Source: Membranipora membranacea (Eukaryota > Bryozoa > Gymnolaemata > Cheilostomatida > Membraniporidae). Taken from it: a stretch of 64,000 bases of DNA. Shown here piece after piece: positions 1 through 12,213 of this stretch; positions within the stretch are counted from its first letter, which is position 1; each line of letters begins with the position of its first letter. The stretch spans positions 15,579,501-15,643,500 of the forward strand of contig OU612070.1 in NCBI GenBank assembly GCA_914767715.1, written 5' to 3'. Below the pieces are notes generated by a model that had not been told where the DNA came from, made no database searches, and worked only from the letters and a program-made list of their open reading frames with translations. Position numbers and translations under genes: made by a program.

Positions 1-1564
1 TGTTAAGCAGCCTCATAATAAAAAGAAACACTGTGTAGTAATTGCACCTGAGGTAGTTTCGGGCTCAAGCAATCGACTAGTAACACATATTATTACAAGT
101 ATACATGCAACCATGTTTTATCATGTTGTTGGTGAATAATTTCATGAATCATAAGTATCGGTTAGACGCTACATTAATTTAAAGTTTAAAAGGCATAATC
201 TTGTCTCAGATAGCTGCATGAAAACATTCTATTGATGCCACTAGCCACTGCCAATGGCTATGTCGGCTTTGTTGGCTTTGTCGGCTAGGTCATCTAGGTC
301 GGTTAGATAGGCTAGGTGCTGAGGCCTAGTGTCACGTTGCCTTTGTTTCTGATGTTTCTTTGTCTTTGAGACCCTCCCTGCGTGTTAATTTTTGACTCAT
401 TGAACTCAAAAACATCTACAGATTTTAAACAATTGTGAATTTTAAAATACAATAAAGAGTTCATCATGATTGGAGACACCAAACCAAAGTACTTCATCAA
501 TTCAATTGACATGTTGACAGCTGACAAATATTGGAAAATGCATAATTTAAGAAGTAAAGTTGAAGGAGCTTCTTCTTTCATAAAGGATGAAAAGATAATA
601 TTTTATTATTGGCGAGTAAGTCTTTCTAGATTTCTAGTTTAATTTGCAACAGAATATCATAACTTGTTGAAACGTTAAACTTGCGCTACAAGTTGGATTA
701 CGTTAACCCTTTGAATATATTTTTTAAACAAGTTTGCTAAAGGTTAGAGCCAAGGTGCTCGCTTACCAGGATCAGATCAGATCAGGTCCCCTAGCGGGGT
801 TCACAAAACAATTTGTTTAGGCCAGTATGTAGAAGTTTCCTCAGCACAAACTGGTATCAATGATTTGCATTGTATGGTGAATTCTGATTGGTTAATTGTC
901 CTTATTTTCCATGTGACAGGCCTATGAAGAAGTGAGAGTTGAGCAAAGCCGTTCAAAAGTTTCTCATAATGATTGTTTTGACGACTTTTCGGTTAAATAT
1001 TTTTTCATACGTTGTTCTACCTTGATGATAAACTGATAATTTCTGGGATAGTGATCATAGCAGAGACACAGAGGCTCCAGGGATATATTATTCACTACTG
1101 GAATAATGAGTTTTTGATAGCTGCAGAGTACTTTCTGTCATTTACTCAACAAGCTACCAGCTCTCTTGTTTCTTCTTAGTTTTTGAAGATATGCAATGGA
1201 TTTCTCATCCATTAAAATTCTTTATCAAAAGGATGCTCTGATGAACTGAAATGACATCTATTTGCTTGATGACAAGTTTTGTTGAGATAAAGCTCTGATG
1301 TAAATGAAACCCGTTATATATACATATATATATCATTGATATGTTTGAACTATTATTGGTTTTGATGTAGAAGTCTGCGATGAATTCTAATGCAAAGTAA
1401 CGTAATGCATTTTATTTTTAGTTAAAGTTATCAATAATCTGAGCATACGATGGTCTTTTGATCTAGGTAGCAGAGAAATGGCTCTGTCTCAGAGCGAGAA
1501 CAGACATCATTTTATATAAAGTACTTTACATAAACACTTGTAACAACTCTTTGCACGAGACTTA
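1..1564. other. Gene-free upstream region
   Basis: I see no convincing coding exon here. Short open frames lack splice context and look like chance. The sequence is AT-rich. A (TA)n-like run at about 1316-1334 lies roughly 230 bases before the GPCR start and could act as an AT-rich promoter element, but nothing else supports that. Short GGCTNNGTCGGCTAGG-type direct repeats occur at about 258-315. Confidence 0.5.
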
Positions 1565-2692
1565 ATGATGCCATCTACATTTGGTTGGACCGTCATCCCA
1601 GCTGCCTGGCAAGGCTTTGTGATGGTGATAAATATACTGCACGCTGGATTGTTGTTAAAGATATCTGGACTCTGGTGTAAACCTAACGGTAAAGTTCTGG
1701 TGGCTATGGCATTGGCTGACATATACTTCAGCGCATTGAATGTTGTCGACGATAGTGGACTGTATGAAAGTAACAAGCCTGAAAACCTGTATGCAGATGC
1801 ACTCTGGGTTACCTGCTTCCGCAGTAGTACACATATACGCTACTACATCACAGCTCTAGGCTGCTTCGAGCGCTACATTGCGCTGTGCTATCCTTTCAAG
1901 CATCCGACCAACTTAGTTGTGAAAAACATAGGCAAGATTATGCTGATTTTGGCTGTCTGTCTGCATGTGTTGTGTTACGGTCTCAATGTGACCAATGATG
2001 TAGGTCTGAAATCTAGTGGAAGGCCAACCAATGAAACCGAAGGCATGCCAGCGAATGTCACTCAACTGCCAGCAGAGATACCGCACAGCGGAGGAGGAGA
2101 AGGTTGTCCGGGAGAAAAAAAAGAAGGAGGCCCAGGAGGTGGGGGAGGAGAGCGAAGAGAAGGAGGTCCAAAAGGTCCTAGTGGAGGAAGAGAACAAGGA
2201 GAAGAATGTGACAGAGGAGATGGCATTGACAGAAACACCACTGACAAACAAGAAAGTGCTGGAGGCAATAGCAACAAAAGGAAGAGACATGAAGAGACAA
2301 CCTTGATTGGAAAAGTATTTATCACGTATGAAGCGCAGCTTCTTCCAGCAGTTCTTGTTATGCTTGTTACCATGCCACTTACATTGAAAGAACTTTTAAC
2401 TATGAGGAAAGTTGGCAGCGTATCGACTCGCCAACCTAGAGATCGTGGATTAGTATTCGCTGTCATCTACATAATGGTTATTGGTGTCGTTGCACTCACA
2501 TGCCTTATTCCTTTGTATGTTATGAGGAAATCTGGCATGCCATCAGCAATTAGAACTCCAGCATATTTCTTGCATGATGATGCATATGCTATTTTGAATG
2601 TTATCGTTTACGGCATCATGAATAAACAATACAGACAGACAGTGAAGTCGGTTTTCAATTTTACTTCATGTCAAAATCGATTGTGCTTTTGA
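1565..2692 (+). CDS. Rhodopsin-like (class A) G-protein-coupled receptor, single exon
   Basis: The 375-codon open frame has seven hydrophobic segments. TM1 is near residues 17-33, TM2 (with an LAD motif) near 43-61, TM3 near 84-108, TM4 near 123-141, then TM5, TM6 and TM7 in the last 130 residues. An ERY triplet at 102-104 takes the place of DRY at the end of TM3. Cys84 is in the place of the conserved TM3 cysteine. TM7 has N-VIVY where NPxxY is usual. The TM4-TM5 loop is unusually long, about 120 residues, rich in Gly, Glu and Arg, and its start has three N-glycosylation sites (N141, N156, N164), as expected outside the cell. The ligand cannot be told; invertebrate orphan receptors often look like this. 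The start is the first of two adjacent Met codons. A possible poly(A) signal (AATAAA) lies near 2955. Lack of introns is common for this class and could reflect an old retrocopy. Confidence 0.85.
   Translation: MMPSTFGWTVIPAAWQGFVMVINILHAGLLLKISGLWCKPNGKVLVAMALADIYFSALNVVDDSGLYESNKPENLYADALWVTCFRSSTHIRYYITALGCFERYIALCYPFKHPTNLVVKNIGKIMLILAVCLHVLCYGLNVTNDVGLKSSGRPTNETEGMPANVTQLPAEIPHSGGGEGCPGEKKEGGPGGGGGERREGGPKGPSGGREQGEECDRGDGIDRNTTDKQESAGGNSNKRKRHEETTLIGKVFITYEAQLLPAVLVMLVTMPLTLKELLTMRKVGSVSTRQPRDRGLVFAVIYIMVIGVVALTCLIPLYVMRKSGMPSAIRTPAYFLHDDAYAILNVIVYGIMNKQYRQTVKSVFNFTSCQNRLCF
2090..2290 (+). repeat. Purine-rich low-complexity tract inside the GPCR
   Basis: This stretch of the + strand is almost all G and A, in GGAGGA, GAAGAA and GGTGGGGGA units with an A8 run near 2116. 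It encodes the Gly/Glu-rich TM4-TM5 loop. A second + frame (2016-2306) also stays open and would give a Glu/Lys-rich peptide. The tract looks like an expanded microsatellite that stays in frame with the flanking receptor sequence. Confidence 0.7.
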
Positions 2693-4159
2693 AATGTTGT
2701 TTTAGGCCAGGGGTTTGACTAATTTTACCTACCAAGAATTTGTAGCTCCAAAAATACTGGCCATAATCAGATCAATGAATGTTGTCATCAGTTACTGTAA
2801 TAAAAAATCGTAAGGACCTAATTAAACATGCATATTGTAAAGCCATGCTAATTGTAAACAATTTACCAAAAAAAGTAATGTCATTGTCACAGTGCGCGTT
2901 TTCTTCACCATTGATTACATTTTGTGAATATCCGGACTGTTGTTGCGACCAAAAATAAAACTCCTACAGAAACTTATAAAGTGATCTGTTGAGACACAAA
3001 TGTCAACGCCATGCTGGCAAATGATCCCTTGGGTATCCGCACCTAGAGAATGTCCTTGGTATATGTTACTTTCTCAATAAGTTTGTCATATATGGAGTAG
3101 GCTACTGGGTAAATCTCTTATATAACATGAAAGAGCAATTTTATATCAGTCAGTCTTTTACATTGATATGAATTTATGGGCAGTTGCAAAATACATAGCT
3201 TGGCTATTTGTGTCAGGATATAAATCATTCTATGATGTCATTGAGCGAGTAAATTTAACCTATTTGTTCATTGCTATATGGTAAAGCTTGGACAGTGGTT
3301 GTTTTTTGCTTTCCTAAACACTTCAAGGCCACTTGTGTTGGAAAATATTTTATAAAGACATGAAACAGCACTTGCATATCGGTCAGTCCTTAAACAACTT
3401 TTTTACCAACGGAAAAATTTTTATTGATATATTATATTTAGCAATCAGCATCGCCATAGCCTTTTATACCATCATTTTTTTGGAGATGGTCTCCATTTTT
3501 TATGATGACGGACTGGTGGACTACCGAAATCATTCGGCCTACTGAAATTTAAACTTGCAAAATTCAAATGTGCTGAATGCTGAGGAAATGTTCTTTGTTT
3601 GATGTCAGGAACCTAGATTTGACTCTCGAGCGATAACAGACTGAGCTTAGGCTATACTGAGAGTAAAATTCGAAAGAACACTGGCCATTTTCAGAATTTT
3701 CCTTTCTTCAGTGACAACTTTACTGTACAAATATTACACAATTTCATATCATCAAAAATCTCTCCAATTATATTCAACAAATTTCACCAATCCAGCTTCT
3801 ATTTGTTCATAATGACTAACATGCTATCTAATGTCAAAATATTTGGACGCCTTGATGAAAATATTGTTAACTGTATTCAAAATTTAGAATAAAGAGACAT
3901 ATGGGCTATTGGAAGGTCAGCTCCTGAAGATTTTTGCATGCGGGTTGTTTTCATATTCATACTAGCAAGCTTTGATGTATTTATCACGTTATTTGTTATA
4001 TCAAGCTCATGTGGTTATCAAAACTGCATTACAATGTTCAATTTTCTTAGTCAGCAAGGAACACCACAGCTTGCTTTTTGATAAAAGCAGTAACATTGGA
4101 ATAATGAACAACTCATTGCATTGCTGCGGATGATCTGTCTCGATATTGATTTCATCATC

Positions 4160-4460
4160 AGTTTTCAGCATGATTCATTTAACAATACACTCATATTTCA
4201 TAGGATGGACAATTGAAGGTTACAGAACAATGAACACCAAACTTCCGGGCATTATAATTGCACTTGCAGTGCTGAACTCAGCTTAATTAGTCAATGGTAA
4301 ATAATATTAAGGCTTTCTCAGGATCATCTGCATTCAGCATGATTTATTTAACATACCACTCATATTTCATAGGATGGACAATTGAAGGTTACAGAACTAT
4401 GAACCCCAAACTTCCGGACATTACAATTGCACTTGCAGTGGGGACCTTAGCTTAATTAGG
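4160..4460. repeat. Two-copy tandem duplication, unit about 170 bp
   Basis: The segment around 4165-4290 recurs at about 4335-4460 with few mismatches. Both copies have the core ATAGGATGGACAATTGAAGG, followed by a matched CTTCCGG and CACTTGCAGTG stretch. No coding potential is seen. Confidence 0.8.
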
Positions 4461-4600
4461 TGATGGTAGATCAGATTCATTCTTATAAGATAAATACACT
4501 TTCAAGGGCATTGAATTTGCGTACCTGTTCAAAATCTAAAATTTAGTTGCTCAACCTAATATGTAAGAAGTAAATCATGTTTCCACCACAAAACGGCCTA

Positions 4601-4725
4601 GTTCAGACCACAGCCAGCCTTTAAAAGCGTTCGGGATGGCGATCGTGGCCGTAGGCTAAGGGGGTGGCCTTAACGACCGCGATCGCCATCCCGAACGCTC
4701 TTAAGGGCTGGCTGTGGTTCAGACC
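4601..4725. mobile_element. Foldback MITE with 9-bp target-site duplication
   Basis: The element at 4610-4716 (107 bp) is almost fully palindromic. Its arms begin ACAGCCAGCC and end GGCTGGCTGT, with the inner GCGTTCGGGATGGCGATCG stretch mirrored about a short loop. It is flanked on both sides by GTTCAGACC (4601-4609 and 4717-4725), a perfect 9-bp duplication. Target duplications of 8-10 bp are typical of Mutator-like elements, so a non-autonomous member of that group is my best guess. It has no coding capacity. Confidence 0.8.
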
Positions 4726-4794
4726 AAACTCACATGTGATTTTGAAATGTGTTGCAGGCCCAAGTGACCTTTACAAATTCAAAGATAATAGTGG

Positions 4795-5085
4795 CAATTT
4801 TGTTATGATAAACACATTCAATTCCATATCTGGAATAGCACCATAAGCTTTTTTTTGCCAAACGATTGGATCGCAAAGAAAGCCAGTCCAAATTATCATT
4901 CTAGGAAAGCTGAAATCATCGTCTTTGAAGGCAATTTATAAATGTTTGCAGTTTTGTAAACAAGTCAATTTTCCAGGCTATACTATTCATGCTAGTCGGG
5001 ACAGACAATCAAATCCATGGCAGATGAGTTCGTGTGTTGAGTGTTTTAAATGTATGATGTTATGATACTATTTCCGTTCCATGAG
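4795..5085 (+). repeat. Dispersed repeat, copy 1 (copy 2 at about 50560-50820)
   Basis: The segment starting near ATTCCATATCTGGAATAGCA and ending near TATGATACTATTTCCGTTCC matches 50560-50820 in the same orientation with many substitutions. Shared landmarks are AGCCAGTCC, TTTGTAAACAAG, CAGGCTA, TTCATGCTA and GGGACAG. This is an old interspersed repeat of unknown class. Confidence 0.7.
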
Positions 5086-5593
5086 AATTTCATTCTGTGG
5101 ATTGAAATTATAATCATCGTTGGTGTCACTTAGATATTGCGTGTTGCTATAAATAACATTAAAAATCCATAATATTGTTGGACCTGCGTACGGGAAATTT
5201 GATCGTGACGGAAATTTCTTACACTAACATCTTCCACTTTCTAAAGTACAGGTTTATTCCGAGATATCTAAATGATTAACAGATACAAAGCTTCATCTAT
5301 ATATAGTCGCCCACAGAAAAATGTAATCATCTTAATGAGAGTAATCGCATCATGAAATGATGAGCATGCTCTTATTAGGTGCATTAGCATATTGTTTTCT
5401 CAGACAAAATATTAAGTTTGTCGTAAAATATTTCACAGCAGAGATCTTACATAATTCTTTCAGACGCAGAGAAATTGATGATATGCGATTTATCTTTGCT
5501 CCTTCAACATACAACACAATACGTTTTTCTCGGTCCTGCATTTTCTCCTCTTTACATACACCATATGTTCCACAATGTGGCTCTCGTAATGTT

Positions 5594-8500
5594 CTAAACC
5601 TTGCCGCTGTATTTATGATATTGGTTGTACTGTTCATACATAGACTTGTACATCTCTCTCTGTGCTTCAGGCATGTTGGTTTTGAGCATAAGATCGCAAT
5701 ATTCATCCACTAGATCCATCAGTCCATTGAGAGCCAAGTGAAGGGATTTCTGCAATATAATATTTTATTTTAATTTTATTATTATTATCAACCAATTGCC
5801 AAGCATCGGAAATATAGACATCCTCCAAATTTGATTCTATAGGCATAATATATGGATTCATGTAGATCAAATTGAATCCAATTTGCCTGCATTCACATAT
5901 GCTCCCTTCCACTGTTAAGCCGCTGAGCAGAAGGGGAATCACTTCCTAATGCAGGCAGACTGGAGACAACTTGGTAGATCAAGCTGAGAATATGGTACAT
6001 ATGATGGTGGCACCTTCACCATATTGCATACTAATATTTTGTCTTAAAATTAGAAAAGTCGTAAATGATGGCTACTATACCTTGATGCTAGGTAGTAAGG
6101 TGACGGACTGCAGTAAGCTGATCACATCAGCGAGCATGAATCCGATCATCTTACCAAACATCTTTGGATAATTTGACATCAGGGCATATATCCTATAAGA
6201 TTAAAAAAATATGTTGTATAACTTGTTCGTTAAAAAAGGCAACGTAATGAATGATCAACCAACGACCTATAAATGCAGAGATGTCCATATCTCTCTCTCT
6301 ATTTGCGAGACAACTCCTCATGCCAAGGCCTGTATACTGGGTCTTAGACGGTATGATAAAATACATGTTAGGTACATTTTCAACTGCAGATTTTTCTGTA
6401 AGATTAATTGGTCAGAATTTTCATTTATATAAGCGATCATTGAAACCAAGCAAAATTAAGATTTTTAGTTGCTCCCAACGGTAGCTTATATAATCGAATG
6501 ATCTGATGGGAAAATGTTATGAAGAAATCGGCAGTGTAAATGCAGCTCAATTAATATCTTGGGATGACCATGTAAACTCCCTTTGCGCAATAGTTAGAGG
6601 AATCTAAGTCAAGTAGTTGCAAACTGGGTGGCTATATCAATATCCCTACAGTCACTTACTTGCTCAGTTCCTGGCAGCCCATTAGCATATCACTCTCCAT
6701 CTTTACTAAGTCAGCACCCATCTGACCGACCTGTTGCTGCATCTCAATCTGTGATGAGTTGTTGATCAACGCTTTGGCAAGATGTGCATCAAGATATGGT
6801 TAAGATAAACAACATACATATTTGTTCAAGATTGAAGTAAATGGTTGAAAGTATCTGGCCCAAGCAATGATATCATACGACAACAATTGTCAAAGTCGAA
6901 TAAGCTTTGCTTTCTATGACACATCCTCAAAGCTCAATAAGGTCCATGTGCCGAGAGAAATGATAAATTGAGAACAGAGGCAACTGGCTGGTTCTGCATT
7001 TCTTTCACACAACCTTGAGTTTCTATATCCCAAGGCAAGAATTACAAGAACCTAGTATCAACTGAATGGCCTTCAAACCTCATACTTTTCTGCACTCGTT
7101 TTATGATCCATCCATTGCCCACAAGTAATGCGAAGAGCAAAAGTAGTTTCTGATACATTTTGGCATTCAGTTTGCAAGAATAAAATGCATGAATTATACA
7201 TCCATGCATGTTGTAACGATATTATGGATGGAGGTAATTTAGCAATCTTTTGCAATCTTTATAAAAAGGATATTGTTTGAGATCTGAATGATCTGAGGGG
7301 TATTTTGTCCTGCTGTAGACTCATGATGAAGTAACACAGATCTGATCAGCCTCTGGATAGATGACATCGGCAGCGCAAGGTCATGAACTGTATACACTGA
7401 TGAGAACTCGATCAGCTGTAGTGACGAAAGGATCGCTGATATATGACTGGCATCGGTGTATGTCTGAAAAAGAGGAGTGATCAGAATACATACGAAACCT
7501 GCCACATCAATACATCATGTATGCTACTTCAATAGGCTGGTATCCATTAACATTTTGTACAAAATAGTTATGTTTGAATATTTGAAATTGTGTCCCCTTA
7601 CCACTCCCGACAACTTAACCTGATTATGTAATTCTAAACAACATCAATGCCCAATCGCACAGGAAAGATGGGATCCACATACTCCAGGTTCAAACACGCA
7701 TTGTGCTCAGATCCTAAACGGTTTCTCATTTTCAAATTCCTTGAAACTCAAGTTTCAAGCCTGCTGTATTTGATCAACATTAAGATAAAACAAAACAGTC
7801 TTAGCGCATGATCCTGTCAGTTTACATACCTTGCCTTTGCTGATGACATCGGTGAGCAGGTTGATAAGCTCCAGTAGACAGGTTTGACTCCTGGTGACAC
7901 AGTTGTTCTCTCCAGCTGATTGTATCAGGCAGCTTAGCTCACATATAAATCTGTAACTCTCACTCACCAACTATAATATTCAAAAGACAGTTAGAGCTTG
8001 TAACTTCAGAGGTTTGCAAAACGTAACCATTGTTAATATATATGCTGACAGCAGCATCAGCTGATTCTCAAAGGTTTGATCAGCGGTTGTAACCTCAGGG
8101 TGCAGAGCGGTTAGCATGACGTCGCATTACTAACATATAAGCCAGAGGATTGATGCGTATATAAAACTACTTGAGGATAGTATAGCAAGGCATAGCCTTT
8201 TTTGCATTATATGTATTGTTTTTACTATATTGTGTTACCTGTATTGTATTTAATGTATTGTATTTAATTTAATGCATGTTAAGTCGGACAGATTAAGTCT
8301 GATTAGTAATCACGTTGGGTTACCTGTCTGCGATATTTGTTCACTGTCTGTTCCTTCTCTTTACCCAGGTTTATAGATTTATCGAGTAATATACTCCAAA
8401 CTTTGATAGCACCTGGAAGGTGTCCAGTAAGATCATTGTGTATCTGTAAAATAATCAGCTTAATTCATCCAGAGGTATCTCTTATTGGTAGCATACTAAC

Positions 8501-11500
8501 CATCAAGCCACTTTCAGACAGTCGGTGAGTTGAGGCTAACAATGATAAATTGAGTAGGTTAGAGAGTTAAATGGCTTGATGTCGAGCATTAATAGATGCA
8601 ATATGTCTCCAAGCATTCTGCATGCAGCGGGCAATTAAAAGTGAGAAATTACTACACAAGGCATTCTCCTCCACTCAATTGCTTCTTAACCAAATCAATA
8701 GTTTTCTGAGCCTGAATGCTTTGTATTTAACAGTACCAGAATTTAAAGAGGACAACTCTGAACATCGGCTCAAATTCAAGCTCAGACGACTGTCTCTTGC
8801 AATACTGATTACTTACATGTTCGTGTAGGTTTATTAGACACAAATCTATCTCTCTGTTTTCTATTGCTGAAAAGAAAGCGTTGACCAGTTTTTCGTGCTG
8901 ACTACTCTGTGTAGCCGCCTTAGATAGGATGATCTTATGCCATACTGTCGAAGTATCATAGACCTCAGAATTGTGTACAGAGCTTGTGAACCAAGAAGTC
9001 AGATATAAATATACAGCTTCATTCCTGTCATCTGAGCAGCCTTGTCCGTTCTGTAATAAATGGTGTAATCATTGAAAAGATCAAATCAGCACTGGGATGT
9101 TTTTAGGATGTAAGTCTAGAACAAGATGAGTCTATATATCCTGATGACGCTTCAGCCCAAGAGTGTAACAAATTAAGAGAAGGGAAAAACCTCTTTGTTG
9201 TTATTATTTATATTGATTTAAAATAATGATAATGATAATGATGAAAAAGAACTTACATTGTTCCCAGTTTGTTGATGGACAGTTACCTTGGTGATATCAT
9301 CTGTGACATCAGCACATTGGTCAATAACCGAGCTGACCCAGGTTAGAAGGTCCTCACTCAGTCTGGAGTGCTCAGATACTATATTCTTTGTCTTCAGAGA
9401 AGAGACCAACTTCTTAGTGCACTTATTCATCCATTTCTGTTGAGGCTTCCCTGCTTGATCAGCCATGGCCTGAGATCAACCATATAAAATGGATAGTATT
9501 ATTACCGATACTGATATGGGACAGCCATTGTCCTGCAGTTTTAGCCTGCCTAAACCTTTTCTGCCTTTTGGATGGGAATGTCATACAGACAGCCAAGTAA
9601 ATTAAAACTGATCAACATAATCTAGTTTAAAAATATTGCTACTGGTTATTTTTTGCAATGATTATCAAGCTACAGGTATGTGATAATAAGTACCTTAATT
9701 CTCTAGTAACCTTGTGTTTGATTGAATCAACTGAGTAAGGCGCTCAAGACTTGCGATTCTCGATAATGCACGTGTTAATTATACTTGAATTAATCATTGT
9801 TATATTAATGGTCTTTCTCACACAATTTTCGAATTAAAGTTTAATAGCCTGGCTTCAGTTGACCATTATAGTTTTAAGACCAGAGGATTAACAGACCTGT
9901 GAGAGAGACTGAGCTAAGGCTAAGAGTAATCCTCTGTTTTTCTGACTTGATTCTTTTCCTTTAGGTTCAGCTTCTTGTGTTACGATACAGTCAAGGAACT
10001 CCTCAAAAGTCTAGAAATGATCCAAGACACAATGAGCTAATGTAAAGTGTTGACATCTTGATAACTACCATACAAACCACTGCATAACTAAGATCTTGAA
10101 AAACAACCGGTCGACAGCAGCAAAGCCGAGAAGGTATGGCAGTATCTTCTGCATAATAATTCCCTTTTATCATTTCATTCTAAAAATCAAATTGAGCATG
10201 ATTATGTATTATGAAATAATGTCTCTTACTTTATCGAGGAAGCTGATGTATTTGTTGAACAAAGTCTGATTGGTCACCAAACTATTCACTATTGCCTCAG
10301 ATAACAGCTGTTGGTGACTGGAATTCTACAAATATAACACATATGACATAAATTCAACAACAATAGATCAGCGTGAATCACAATTAGCGGATACTAATCA
10401 GCCCTCGGTCTCATAAAATGATTTTTCATTTGTGGCTATAATGAGTTCTACATCACTTTTTTCCTTGACCATTCTTTTTTTCTGAGAATGATGTTATTGC
10501 ACCATCAGTTAGCGCTTGCTAGTCACTGCCAGGCAATAACTATTGAAGGTATCATGTATTCGAGTCCCATCCGGGAGCTTACAGAGTGAGTTATTCCAGC
10601 CCCCAGCACTCCCGGGTGTATTTATCTATAGGAAATAATATAATCCCTATCTGTGATGTGTAATTTAGGGCAATCCTAAGTCCACTGAAACTCAAAACCT
10701 GAATATTAAATAATAATTCATAGACCTTTTTGTTAGCAGAACATACCCAACCATTTTTCACGCTTTGTGCCCCAAACTTACGTCTCCTTATCTCTAGACC
10801 AAGTTTGGTTCCTGGACCATGGAGTTGCTCCCCCTCCATACTGTAATATGGACCACACTTGATCTAACTTATCTCTTACCTTGTCGTTGGATCCCTCGTT
10901 CAACACATTTAGGACTGACTCTATATTCAGATGGTTCCAAATATCCCGAGACTGAAACTGGAGAGATGCTAGGAATACCTCTGTCAGTCTTACACTAACA
11001 GGCTCTCCCAAAGTCGGCTGTAAAAGTGAAATACAAATCATCACCATGTGAAAAACAGATATTGGATAAACAAACATGGGAAAAGGAGGCAATATCAATT
11101 TTCTAAGGCCAAGGTATCAGCGTCTGGTGGAACAGTAAACTTAAGGATCAGGAAACAGACTTAAGAATTATCAACTTGTACACTCTATTGCAGACTATAG
11201 TGGCGTAATGCAATGGTTGCATCCAAATCGATAGTGAATGAAATCGGCATACAGAGGTGCCTTATTTTCTGTGACAGGTGACCGAATCAGTCTGATATAG
11301 AGGAGTGCAATTAAAGTGGGGTGAGGTTAGCCCTGTTCATACGGCCACGGGTTTTGGTTTTTTTCGTTTTTTTGGGTGAAAAAACCAAAACCCGTGGCTA
11401 GGGTGAGGTAAGAGTCTCGGGCCCAGAGCAAGTCACAAACAAGAATGATATATTTCACAATTATTTATGGACAACTCATTTGAGCCAGGTTGATGTTCAA

Positions 11501-12213
11501 TACACTCAAACTAATCCAGCAGCAACGCTGAATGTCAGTGTTGTGATGACAATGTGACAAGATGACAGGTTCTACTGATATACATCTTTTAGGATCTTAC
11601 CTTTTTAGGTTCATTGTGATTTTGTAGTAATTTGCTCAGAATGAGACTCAGAGAAGTCATCATACAGGAGTAGTCCCCTCCTAGTTTATTCGTGACTGGT
11701 ATACACTGTATCAGGGTGGCACAACCTCTCACTGAGTCTATCTGTGCGCTTGTCAGAACTACATCAGTATCATCAAGGGCAGACCCAGTGTATGTCAATA
11801 ACCTACAAGAAAAGAGCATTGATGTTGGTCGTGTTCAGAAAAAAAAGGAGTTGTTTCATTACTGTTAGCGCTGAATGAGATTTTCGGGTTTATACCTCTC
11901 CAGCTTAGTCGAGTAAATATCAGCTAGATTTCTGTTCGGCCAGTTTATAGGGGTGACTAAATTTAACACCAATTTTCACAAAGTTGAGTAAATGTTAGCT
12001 ATTTAAGAAAAGACAAATTTCTTCTCCTGTGAATATATTACTCCTCGAAGGTAAGAGGTAACACTTAAATCTCCAAATATAACTCACTTCTCAGTTGAGT
12101 TATCCTTTGTCTGCGACTCGGCAGCATACTGTGAGACACAGGAGAAATAATTTATCAGATTGTTGTGTTTAGTTGTCACTGACTTTCTTCTCTTCTTAGC
12201 TTGATGTGTTTCT
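5594..12213 (-). CDS. URB2: URB2 exons 20-32 (C-terminal part with Urb2 domain)
   Basis: Thirteen exons in consistent phase. Exon 20 has a lysine/arginine patch (HQAKKRRKS) that could be a nuclear or nucleolar targeting signal. Exons 28-32 form the conserved C-terminal domain. The segment DASHISAILSSLQ is followed by LAKALINNSSQIEM, then IYALMSNYPKMFGKMIGFM, and the protein ends MYKSMYEQYNQYHKYSGKV. In human URB2 the matching end contains IFKELYNDYLKYHK, so family and C-terminus are clear. Exon 29 is joined to exon 30 by an AT-AC intron rather than GT-AG. Confidence 0.85.

Larger units (their letters stand above)
2693..5593. other. Gene-free interval with repeats, between the GPCR and the 3' end of URB2
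   Basis: No supported gene. The interval holds a tandem duplication (about 4160-4450), a small foldback transposon with a 9-bp target duplication (4601-4725) and a dispersed repeat (about 4795-5085), each listed separately. The 70-codon frame at 3333-3545 has no recognisable domain and I treat it as chance. Flanking genes point toward each other, so both 3' UTRs may lie here. Confidence 0.5.

Noticed and set aside
5357-5713. 118-codon open frames on both strands over the last URB2 exon
   Set aside because: The plus frame is the antisense of the URB2 C-terminus, and the long minus frame is out of frame with the conserved protein; only the exon 5749-5594 with acceptor CAG fits.
7084-7150. Possible extra URB2 exon (minus) between exons 29 and 30
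   Set aside because: It has an acceptor-like CAG, but its phases fit neither neighbour and its donor is weak. The AT-AC junction explains the join without it.
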